From Nocardiopsis listeri NBRC 13360 (lineage in GTDB: Bacteria > Actinomycetota > Actinomycetes > Streptosporangiales > Streptosporangiaceae): a stretch of DNA of 64,000 nucleotides. Below the pieces are notes generated by a model. The model made no database searches and was not told the origin of the DNA. It worked only from the letters and a program-made list of their open reading frames with translations. The stretch covers positions 62,001-126,000 of the forward strand of contig NZ_BCSH01000006.1 in NCBI RefSeq assembly GCF_001570765.1. The letters are read 5' to 3'. This document shows positions 57,884 to 64,000 of the stretch, piece after piece (position 1 is the stretch's first letter; each line of letters begins with the position of its first letter). The position numbers were made by a program, and so were the translations under genes.

Positions 57884-58762
57884 TCACGGCCCGGTGAGGT
57901 CCTGGGCGATGTCCATGACGTACGAGCCGTAGGCGGAACCGGACATACGCGCGCCCAGTTCGTGGCAATCGGCGGCGGAGATGAAGCCCATCCGGGCCGC
58001 GATCTCCTCCACGCAGGCCACGCGCACCCCTTGCCGATTGGCCAACAACTCGACGTAGTGACCGGCCTCCAAGAGGGAATCGTGTGTTCCCGCGTCCAGC
58101 CACATGAATCCGCGGCCGAGCTGAACGAGGTCGGCCCGCCCCTGTCGGACGTACTCGCGGTTGACGTCGGTGATCTCCAGTTCTCCGCGTTCGGAGGGCT
58201 CCACCTCGGCGGCGATGTCCACCACGTCCTGGTCGTAGAAGTACAACCCGGTCACGGCGTTGTCGGAACGGGGGTCGAGCGGTTTCTCCTCCAACGAGAC
58301 CAGTTCGCCCTTCCCGTCCACCTCGCCGATCGCGTAGCGGCCGGGATCGGACACCGGATACCCGAACAGGGCACAGCCGGTGAACTCCCGGCGCGCGCGG
58401 GCGAGCAGGTCGTAGAAACCGGACCCGTGGAACACGTTGTCCCCCAGGACCAGCGCCGACCTCTGCCCGCGCACATGGTCGGCACCGATGACGTAGGCCT
58501 CGGCGATCCCCCGTGGTTCGCGCTGGAGCGCGTAGCTCAGGTTCAGGCCCAGATGGGCCCCGTCCCCCAGGAGTGCCTGGAGCGGGGCGAGGGAGTCGGG
58601 TGCGCAGACGAGGAGGATGTCGCGGATGTCCGCGAGCATCAGAACCGAGAGCGGATAGTAGATCAGGGGTTTGTCGTAGACCGGTAGGAGTTGTTTGGAG
58701 GTGCAGTGGGTCAGCGGGTACAACCGGCTGCCGGTTCCACCCGCGAGGAGGATGCCCTTCAT
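57884..58762 (-). CDS. rmlA: Glucose-1-phosphate thymidylyltransferase
   Basis: Makes dTDP-glucose from glucose 1-phosphate and dTTP, the entry step to dTDP-deoxysugars such as rhamnose. The 292-residue protein has the nucleotide loop MKGILLAGGTGSRLYPLTHC, KQLLPVYDKPLIYYPLSVLM, VLGDNVFHGSGFYDLLAR, VSLEEKPLDPRSDNAVTGLY and GFMWLDAGTHDSLLEAG, all intact. Start ATG 58762 follows AAGGAAGG. It sits between the regulator and kinase genes of the peptide cluster. No other sugar genes are seen in the window, so its partners may lie beyond the right edge or elsewhere. Confidence 0.95.
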   Translation of the reverse strand: MKGILLAGGTGSRLYPLTHCTSKQLLPVYDKPLIYYPLSVLMLADIRDILLVCAPDSLAPLQALLGDGAHLGLNLSYALQREPRGIAEAYVIGADHVRGQRSALVLGDNVFHGSGFYDLLARARREFTGCALFGYPVSDPGRYAIGEVDGKGELVSLEEKPLDPRSDNAVTGLYFYDQDVVDIAAEVEPSERGELEITDVNREYVRQGRADLVQLGRGFMWLDAGTHDSLLEAGHYVELLANRQGVRVACVEEIAARMGFISAADCHELGARMSGSAYGSYVMDIAQDLTGP

Positions 58763-58842
58763 ACCGTCGACGCCTTCCTTGTCCGGGAATCGTTTGTACG
58801 ATCGGTCCGCACGCCGACGTCACCCCTCAGGGAGCGGGCCCC

Positions 58843-60036
58843 ATGAGTGATCGCCGACGGTCCGACGAGGCCATCACCCCGGACGATGTGGTCCTCCGTC
58901 ACGTGCGCAGGAACCACTACCTCACGATGATGTTCGTGGTGGTCGTCCCGGGGGTCACCCTGATCGCGGTCTTTCCCGGGGCGTTGCGGGCCCTGTTCCT
59001 GGTCTCGCTGGTCGGTCTGTTCTTCCTGTTGCGCACCCTGACGTTCGACGCCCTGCCCTGGCGGCCTTCGCCGCCGTACCGGTCGGTCATCACGTGGACG
59101 CTGGTGCTGGTCTCGCTGGTGGCCACCTGGTTCGCGACGGAGTGGGTCGTCGTCCCCTGGATGTGGCTGTTGCTGCCGGGAACCGCGACCGCCGACGTGG
59201 TCACGCTGCACCGGAACCGACTCGGCCCCTACTACGCGCTCTCCGTCGGGTTGGCGGCGGCGACCTGTGTGTACCTGGTGAAGGCACAGGAATCCGGAGC
59301 GGACGGCGGCCAGCAGGCCCTGCTCGCCTTCTTCGTCGTCATGTTCATCGGATACTGGGAGGCGACCGGCCCCATGCTGTGGCAGCGCACCGTCAGCGCG
59401 GAGCGGACGACGTTGCGGCTCGCGGTGGCCGAGGAGCGGCTGCGCCTGTCCGAGGACCTGCACGACATCCTGGGCCGGGCCTTGGAGGTCGTGGCGTTCA
59501 AGGGCGAACTCGCGGCACGCCTCGTCGAGGTCGAGCCGGAGCGTGCGCGCGCCGAGATGGAGGAGATCCAGTCGGTCGCGCGTGGTGCGGTGCACGACGT
59601 GCGGGAACTGGTGCGCAACCGTCGGGCCACCCACCTGCCAGAGGAGGTGCGCGCCGCCGAACGGCTGCTGCGATCGGCCTCCGTGCGTTGCGAGATCGAG
59701 GGCGACTTCGACGATGTGGACGAGCGACTGAGCGGGGTGTTCGGAAGCGTGGTCCGCGAGTCGGTCACCAACATGCTGCGGCACGCGACCCCGACGACCT
59801 GCCTCGTCCGTTGGTCGTGTGAGGGCGGTCACCTGGAACTCACGGTGCACAACGACGGGGTGCCGTCGGCCGGTACCTCCTCCGAACCCGCCGAGGGCAG
59901 CGGAATCGTCGGTATGCGTCGCCGTGTCGCCGAACACGGGGGTGAACTGACCACAGAGGAGCATGGCGACACGTTCACCCTCGTGGCCCGGGTGCCGGTC
60001 GCGGTGACCGCTCGCCCGGCGCGGCGTCGATGGTGA
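58843..60036 (+). CDS. Sensor histidine kinase of the peptide cluster
   Basis: A 397-residue membrane kinase. About six hydrophobic segments occupy residues 25-175. The phospho-acceptor His207 is in EERLRLSEDLHDILGRALEV, and the ATPase domain has VVRESVTNMLRHATPTTCLV and EGSGIVGMRRRVAEHGGEL. It is of the DesK/NarL-partner class, matching the LuxR-type regulator at 57181. ATG 58843 has CAGGGAG upstream. Its last 62 nt overlap the convergent peptidase gene. Signal unknown; autoinduction by the peptide is possible. Confidence 0.9.
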   Translation: MSDRRRSDEAITPDDVVLRHVRRNHYLTMMFVVVVPGVTLIAVFPGALRALFLVSLVGLFFLLRTLTFDALPWRPSPPYRSVITWTLVLVSLVATWFATEWVVVPWMWLLLPGTATADVVTLHRNRLGPYYALSVGLAAATCVYLVKAQESGADGGQQALLAFFVVMFIGYWEATGPMLWQRTVSAERTTLRLAVAEERLRLSEDLHDILGRALEVVAFKGELAARLVEVEPERARAEMEEIQSVARGAVHDVRELVRNRRATHLPEEVRAAERLLRSASVRCEIEGDFDDVDERLSGVFGSVVRESVTNMLRHATPTTCLVRWSCEGGHLELTVHNDGVPSAGTSSEPAEGSGIVGMRRRVAEHGGELTTEEHGDTFTLVARVPVAVTARPARRRW

Positions 60037-62080
60037 GCGACCTCGCTCGCTCGCCCAGGGGCAACCCCAGAGCGCGCGCGAGGAAGCAGAACTCGTCCAC
60101 CGCCTGTGCCTTGCGGGCCGACAGGGTCCCGGACCCGTGTCCGAGCCGGGACCGTAGCGCGTAGAGCGCGACACCCGGTGGTTCCTCCACGGTCCCGTCC
60201 TGGCAGATTCGCAGGGCGGCGCAGAACTTGCGGGCGTGGGCGGGGTCGACCCGGCCGTCCATTTCCAGCGCGGTGAGGAGGAAGGGCGGGTACCGAGTGC
60301 CACGACGCAGGTTGTGGTACGGCGAGTAGGCGGCCAGGGCGGCCCGGTCCCGTGGGTCCTCGGGATCGCCGTACTCGGGGATCCAGGCACGACCGGCGGG
60401 CCACCGGGCGAAACCCAGCATGTCCAGTGGGGCCGCCGAGGCGATCACGCCCGCGTAGGTGTCCGGGCGGTCCACCGCGGCCGCCGCCGCCAGCATTCCG
60501 CCGTGGGACGAACCCAGGAGACCGACGTGTCCGGCCGCGGCGACCCCGGAATCGACGAGGTGGTCCGCCGCGGCGTGCAGGTCGCGCACCGATCGGTACT
60601 TGGCGCGCCCGCGCGCGGCCTCGCGCCACCGTTCCCCTTCCTCACCGCCACCACGGACGCCGACCATCGCCCACCGTCCGCCCGCCGCGGTCCAGGCCAG
60701 GGCGGCCGCGGAGAAGGTGGGCGTGTAGGCCAGACCGAAGCCCCCGTACACGGTGAGCAGGGTCGGTACGGGCCCTGGGAGGTCGGCGGGGCCGATGACG
60801 AAGACGCCCACCGGTACCCCGTCGTCGGCGACGGCCTCGTGACGTTCGCAGGACACCGACCCTCGTGGCGCGGACCCCGGGGCCCACAGCACCGGTTCGG
60901 CTCCGGCCCCACCGGTCGTGTACCGAAGCAGCGACGGTGGGGTGACGAAGTCGGTCCACACCATCCACGTGCGACCGTCGGGGTCGGTCCGGACATCGTT
61001 CACGGAACCGATCCCCGGGAGGTCGACCCGCTCGCCCGCACCGGGTTCGTCATCGGGCCGGTGGATCCGTACCCGGGAGGCTCCCCGGGCGCGCCAGACC
61101 GTGAGCAGACGGTCGTCGTCCCCCGTCCCCACCGCCTGGACGAGGACCTCGTCGGGCCGTTCGGGGACGGTCTCGCTCCAGCCCCTGTCTCCGTCCAGGG
61201 ACAGGGTGAGCAACCGCCCGCGCGGGGCCCCGTGCCGGGTGAGGACGTCGAGACGGTCACCACGAAAGGACGCGGTGCAGTCCGACGCGGCGTGGACGGC
61301 GGACACGGAGGTGCCCCCACCGGTGACGTCGAGGACGCCGAGCCACACCCCGGTGGCGCGCCCGCGCCTGGCCTGCACCAACAGCCGGTGGCCGGACCGG
61401 GCGATACCGACCCGCTGGACCAGGAAGTCCTCGGGCACCCCTCGGATCTGGTGTGCGGGATCGTCGGGTCGGTCGAGGAGGTGGAGGGCCGCCGTACGTC
61501 GTGGCGTCGATCCGTCGCCTCCGATCCTTACGTAACAGAGCCCGGATCCGTCGGGGAGCCAGACGGGCGCCAGCGGATGGCAGCCCTCCAGGGGCGGAGC
61601 CGAGGGGACACCGGTCCACGGATCGATCAGTTCGATCCGGGCCGGGCCACCGTCGGCGGGGGCCAGGACGACCGCGAGACGGGAGCCTTCCGGGGACGCG
61701 GACCAGTCGACGAGGAGGTCACAACCCTCGGGGTCGTGTTCTCGCGGATCGAAGACCACCCGAGCCGAGAGGTCGGCCTCGGCGCCGACCTCGTCCGCCA
61801 TGACGAGGACCGGGTGGTCCCGCCGCGGCTCGAAACGGAGATAGATCGACTTGTCGCCGACTCGACACGGAAGCCCGTAGCCACCGGCGGCCATGAAGGG
61901 GGCCAGGTGTTCCCGGGTCGTCTCGCGCAGGCCGTCACGGTCCAGGTGCTCGGACAACTCCGCGGTCCGTTCCAGTTCCCACGCGTGCACGTCCTCGCTC
62001 GTGCCGTCCTCCAACCAATGGAAGAGGTCTGCGCCGTCGGCGGGGACGACCGGGCGTCCCCGCCGGTGTGCCGTGCTCAC
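59975..62080 (-). CDS. Prolyl oligopeptidase family serine peptidase (S9A-like)
   Basis: A 701-residue cytosolic peptidase with no signal peptide. An N-terminal segment (DLFHWLEDGTSEDVHAWELE) resembles the start of prolyl oligopeptidases; a beta-propeller of about 330 residues and an alpha/beta hydrolase domain follow. The triad is complete: Ser525 in GLLGSSHGGMLAA, Asp608 in ALEMDGRVDPAHARKF, His648 in RLGHGSGT. These enzymes cut after Pro in short peptides and remove leaders in class III lanthipeptides. The precursor here has Pro immediately before its core. GTG 62080 overlaps the decarboxylase stop; AAGGAGG lies 10 nt upstream. Confidence 0.9.
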   Translation of the reverse strand: MSTAHRRGRPVVPADGADLFHWLEDGTSEDVHAWELERTAELSEHLDRDGLRETTREHLAPFMAAGGYGLPCRVGDKSIYLRFEPRRDHPVLVMADEVGAEADLSARVVFDPREHDPEGCDLLVDWSASPEGSRLAVVLAPADGGPARIELIDPWTGVPSAPPLEGCHPLAPVWLPDGSGLCYVRIGGDGSTPRRTAALHLLDRPDDPAHQIRGVPEDFLVQRVGIARSGHRLLVQARRGRATGVWLGVLDVTGGGTSVSAVHAASDCTASFRGDRLDVLTRHGAPRGRLLTLSLDGDRGWSETVPERPDEVLVQAVGTGDDDRLLTVWRARGASRVRIHRPDDEPGAGERVDLPGIGSVNDVRTDPDGRTWMVWTDFVTPPSLLRYTTGGAGAEPVLWAPGSAPRGSVSCERHEAVADDGVPVGVFVIGPADLPGPVPTLLTVYGGFGLAYTPTFSAAALAWTAAGGRWAMVGVRGGGEEGERWREAARGRAKYRSVRDLHAAADHLVDSGVAAAGHVGLLGSSHGGMLAAAAAVDRPDTYAGVIASAAPLDMLGFARWPAGRAWIPEYGDPEDPRDRAALAAYSPYHNLRRGTRYPPFLLTALEMDGRVDPAHARKFCAALRICQDGTVEEPPGVALYALRSRLGHGSGTLSARKAQAVDEFCFLARALGLPLGERARSLTIDAAPGERSPRPAPGPRG

Positions 62081-62682
62081 GCTCGACCCGCCTCCTTCTC
62101 CCGCTTGTCCGAGTCGCCCAGGACACCCGAGTCGGCCACGAACCCCAGCACGGAGAAGACCGACGGCATGGCGCCCTCCTCCCCGGAACCGGTGTGCGCG
62201 GACACCCCTCGCTCCGGCGGCACCACGTGGTAACCGTCCTCGCCGAGCAGGGCCAGGTTGCGCCGGACCGCGCCCGCGCCCACACGCGGCCCGCCCAGGG
62301 AGGGCACGAGGAACACGGGTGCCCGGGTGAACCCGACCGTGGCCAGGGCCAGGCTGTCGGTGATGCCGTGGGCGATCTTGGCCAGGAAGGCGCCGGTGGC
62401 CGGGACGACCAGGACGAGGTCGGCCCATTCGGCGGCCTCTCGGTGGTCGACGGTCCCGGTCTCGGGTGACCAGTCCGGCCCGAGCACGGGACGGCCGGAC
62501 AACGAGGCCAGGGCCTCGGGTGAGACCAGTCGGGTGGCGGAGTGGGTCAAGCACACCCTGGTGTTCCAACCCATGAGTTCGCGCAGGTACAGGACCCACC
62601 CCGGCAACAGGGACACCGGCAGGGCGCCCGTACCGATGACCAGGAGGTTGCCCCGCGGGAGTGGGATGTGGGGGAGATTCAT
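62077..62682 (-). CDS. LanD-like flavoprotein (peptidyl-cysteine decarboxylase)
   Basis: A 201-residue protein of the HFCD flavoprotein family (EpiD, CypD, TvaF, Dfp). The N-terminal strand NLLVIGTGALPVSLLPGWVL binds FMN; VCLTHSATRLVSPEAL carries the expected active His; LVLVVPATGAFLAKIAHGIT is the PASANT-equivalent; the substrate clamp VFLVPSLGGPRVGAGAVRRN is divergent. It should oxidatively decarboxylate the C-terminal Cys of the precursor to an enethiol for AviCys formation. A pantothenate role is unlikely because it lacks the synthetase domain of CoaBC and lies in a peptide cluster. ATG 62682 follows AAGGAG. Confidence 0.78.
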   Translation of the reverse strand: MNLPHIPLPRGNLLVIGTGALPVSLLPGWVLYLRELMGWNTRVCLTHSATRLVSPEALASLSGRPVLGPDWSPETGTVDHREAAEWADLVLVVPATGAFLAKIAHGITDSLALATVGFTRAPVFLVPSLGGPRVGAGAVRRNLALLGEDGYHVVPPERGVSAHTGSGEEGAMPSVFSVLGFVADSGVLGDSDKREKEAGRA

Positions 62683-62704
62683 GCCGTTCTCCTTCGAGTG
62701 GGGT

Positions 62705-63568
62705 TCAGGCCTGGGGCGCGTTGTCCGCCCGGTCCAGCAGCGTCGCGGCGACGGACAGTTCCAGGGCGACGGTGGGCGGGTCGATCCCCTTGACGGAGGC
62801 CAACCGGCGGGCGTGGTCCACCACCAGCACGGCGGTGCCCGCGCGCAACGTCGCCGCGTTCGGCTGGGCGCCCTCGACGGCGAGGGCACCGTAAGAGGCG
62901 GCCACACGGGACAGGGAGGGGGCGCTCGACTTGCCGGCGGCCGCGAAGAGACGGGCGGTCAGCTGGATCTCGGCGAGTGTCCGGCTGAGGTTCAACACCA
63001 GGGGGACCGGGGACGACGGCACCAGGGCCGTGGCCGCGTCGAAACGGGGTGCCCCGGTCGAGGGACGGGCACCGAGAACGAGGCGCCCCAACCCCAGCGT
63101 GCGCTGCGACGAGTGCCGGAGGAAGACCGGATCCGGGGGGAGGCGACCCAACAGGGCGCGCACCCTGGACGCCTCCTCGATCCCCAGGTCCGCGCATCCC
63201 TCCAGGAATCGGTGCGCCTCCTCCCACAGAGGAGGCGAGGGGTCGGTTCCGCCGTCACCTTCCGAGGAACAGCCCTTCACGGCCAGGTGGACCAGGCGGG
63301 GCAGCCCCCGCTCCGCTTCGGCCGGCAGAGCGACGGGTGCCCGCAGGACGTCGGCGACGGTCAGGTGTCCCCGAACCGAACGGTAGACCTCGTAACCGTC
63401 GTCGGAGGGCGAGGGTGGGACGAAGGCCACGGAGCCTCCGATCTCCCGGGCGGGGAGGGAGACCGGAGGCCGCTTCCGGGCGGGGAAAGCACCTGAGGAG
63501 GGCAGGTACCAGTCCCAGGAGTCACCGTTGGCTTCGACACGGCGGGTGGCGGCGGGCGTCGCCGTCAT
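62705..63568 (-). CDS. Unrecognised protein in the peptide cluster (candidate class V modification factor)
   Basis: A 287-residue protein starting MTATPAATRRVEANGDSWDW. I do not recognise a family. Visible features are YEVYRSVRGHLTVADVLRAP near residue 60, LPRLVHLAVKGCSSEG near 90, and an Ala/Leu-rich second half (LVLNLSRTLAEIQLTARLFA). It has no kinase HxDxxxxN or DxD motif and no signal peptide. ATG 63568 overlaps the HopA1-like stop (ATGA) with GAGGAGG 10 nt upstream, so the two are tightly coupled. In class V lanthipeptide clusters a kinase-like protein and an X protein accompany the HopA1-like one; this could be the X partner, by position only. Confidence 0.6.
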   Translation of the reverse strand: MTATPAATRRVEANGDSWDWYLPSSGAFPARKRPPVSLPAREIGGSVAFVPPSPSDDGYEVYRSVRGHLTVADVLRAPVALPAEAERGLPRLVHLAVKGCSSEGDGGTDPSPPLWEEAHRFLEGCADLGIEEASRVRALLGRLPPDPVFLRHSSQRTLGLGRLVLGARPSTGAPRFDAATALVPSSPVPLVLNLSRTLAEIQLTARLFAAAGKSSAPSLSRVAASYGALAVEGAQPNAATLRAGTAVLVVDHARRLASVKGIDPPTVALELSVAATLLDRADNAPQA

Positions 63569-64000
63569 GGCGCGGGCACCTCCTCGGGGACGCCGTTGAG
63601 GGCGTCGAGCATGCGGTCGGCGAGGTCGTCGGTTCCGTGTTCCGCGAGGAAACGGGAGAAGAGGTCGGCGACGCCGGCCCCGAAACTGCCCGCGCGCAAC
63701 CCCGGCGGGTGCACGGCCAGAGCCGCACCCCGGGCCACTCGCAGGGAGAACCCCGGGACCGTGTCGTCCAGGACGTCGGGGACCCGATGTTCCAGGAGCC
63801 CGGCCACGGCGTGCTCGGTCGCGGCCGCGTCCAGATAGACGACGAACGAGTCGGGACGGGGGCGTTTCGGCCCACGGATCGCCGCCTTCGCCTGCCAGGG
63901 CACGTCCAGTTCCTCCAGGAAGGTCAGCACGCGGGCCAGGACGGCGCGCTCGGACAGGGAGGACAGGTGCAGGTACAGGCGGGCGTCGGGTCGATCGGCC
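63565..64000 (-). CDS. HopA1-like protein, class V lanthipeptide LanY type (partial, runs off right edge)
   Basis: About 145 C-terminal residues are visible and the frame is open to the window edge; the start lies outside. It reads RPDARLYLHLSSLSERAVLA, LTFLEELDVPWQAKAAIRGP, RPDSFVVYLDAAATEHAVAG, then PGFSLRVARGAALAVHPPGL and GSFGAGVADLFSRFLAEHG. This alternation of YL-strand, KxxxD-like loop and F-G-R/S-E pattern is that of the HopA1 effector-like domain found in thioamitide and class V lanthipeptide clusters, where it acts as a phospho-Ser/Thr lyase. Overlaps the next gene by 4 nt. Confidence 0.72.
   Translation of the reverse strand, partial: ADRPDARLYLHLSSLSERAVLARVLTFLEELDVPWQAKAAIRGPKRPRPDSFVVYLDAAATEHAVAGLLEHRVPDVLDDTVPGFSLRVARGAALAVHPPGLRAGSFGAGVADLFSRFLAEHGTDDLADRMLDALNGVPEEVPAP

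Noticed and set aside
62081-62599. Upstream extension of the prolyl-oligopeptidase frame to 874 codons
   Set aside because: It overlaps the LanD-like gene in another frame and is Arg/Gly/Pro-rich; GTG 62080 with AAGGAGG gives a normal-length enzyme.

Overview
The window is a high-GC actinomycete chromosome segment centred on the replication origin. The order rpmH-rnpA-yidD-yidC-jag-rsmG-parA-parB on one side and dnaA-oriC-dnaN-gnd-recF-DUF721-gyrB-gyrA-DUF3566-tRNA-Ile on the other is the classic actinobacterial origin layout. A 677-residue DnaA with a long Pro-rich linker, frequent GTG/TTG starts, a sigma-R-type promoter on trxBA, inositol-phosphate synthase and a DUF6049/MurJ/pseudokinase block fit a Streptomyces/Nocardiopsis-like organism. 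Nocardiopsaceae is my guess from gene content and style, not something proved here.

Layout. 1-3.5 kb: tail of a tRNA-deaminase-associated gene, upp, and small conserved or membrane proteins. 3.5-4.3 kb: wreck of an ABC-F ATPase behind an attenuator-like leader. 4.3-10.4 kb: dnaB, a DnaA-box cluster, a MATE exporter, a Tat-exported PGRP amidase, and the rpsF-ssb-rpsR-rplI operon. 10.6-17.7 kb: a bifunctional penicillin-binding protein, ino1, an MFS transporter and a methyltransferase. 17.6-33.4 kb: CCA-adding enzyme, DUF6049, two tandem MurJ flippases, a pseudokinase membrane protein, SigM with its anti-sigma factor, a two-component system, trxB and trxA. 33.4-39.5 kb: parS/ParAB partition region and the rsmG-jag-yidC-yidD-rnpA-rpmH run. 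39.5-53.5 kb: DnaA boxes, dnaA, oriC, dnaN and the downstream replication, repair and gyrase genes, ending in tRNA-Ile(GAT).

Right of the tRNA (53.5-64 kb) core synteny stops and the content becomes accessory: NUDIX hydrolase, a decayed nucleotidyltransferase, a CPBP protease/TetR pair, then a ribosomal peptide gene cluster cut by the right edge. That cluster holds a 52-residue Cys-terminated precursor peptide, a LuxR-type response regulator and a histidine kinase, a glucose-1-phosphate thymidylyltransferase, a prolyl-oligopeptidase, a LanD-like flavoprotein decarboxylase, an unrecognised 287-residue protein, and the C-terminal part of a HopA1-like protein. HopA1-like protein plus flavoprotein decarboxylase plus a Cys-terminated Ser/Thr-rich core is the signature of class V lanthipeptides (lexapeptide/cacaoidin type) and the related thioamitides. 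The predicted core is only 15 residues (TSVPCGITISITLDC) and is preceded by Pro, a natural cut site for the encoded prolyl-oligopeptidase. This is the best candidate for a little-described system in the window.

Other non-genic signals: nine parS-like sites, three of them spaced exactly 45 bp apart inside parA; an oriC unwinding element (two abutting DnaA boxes, GC cluster, four TAC trios); a DnaA-box cluster upstream of dnaB; DnaA-box palindromes translated within recF and DUF721; and a family of GTCGAC-rich palindromes, one of which appears inserted in frame in a response-regulator gene.
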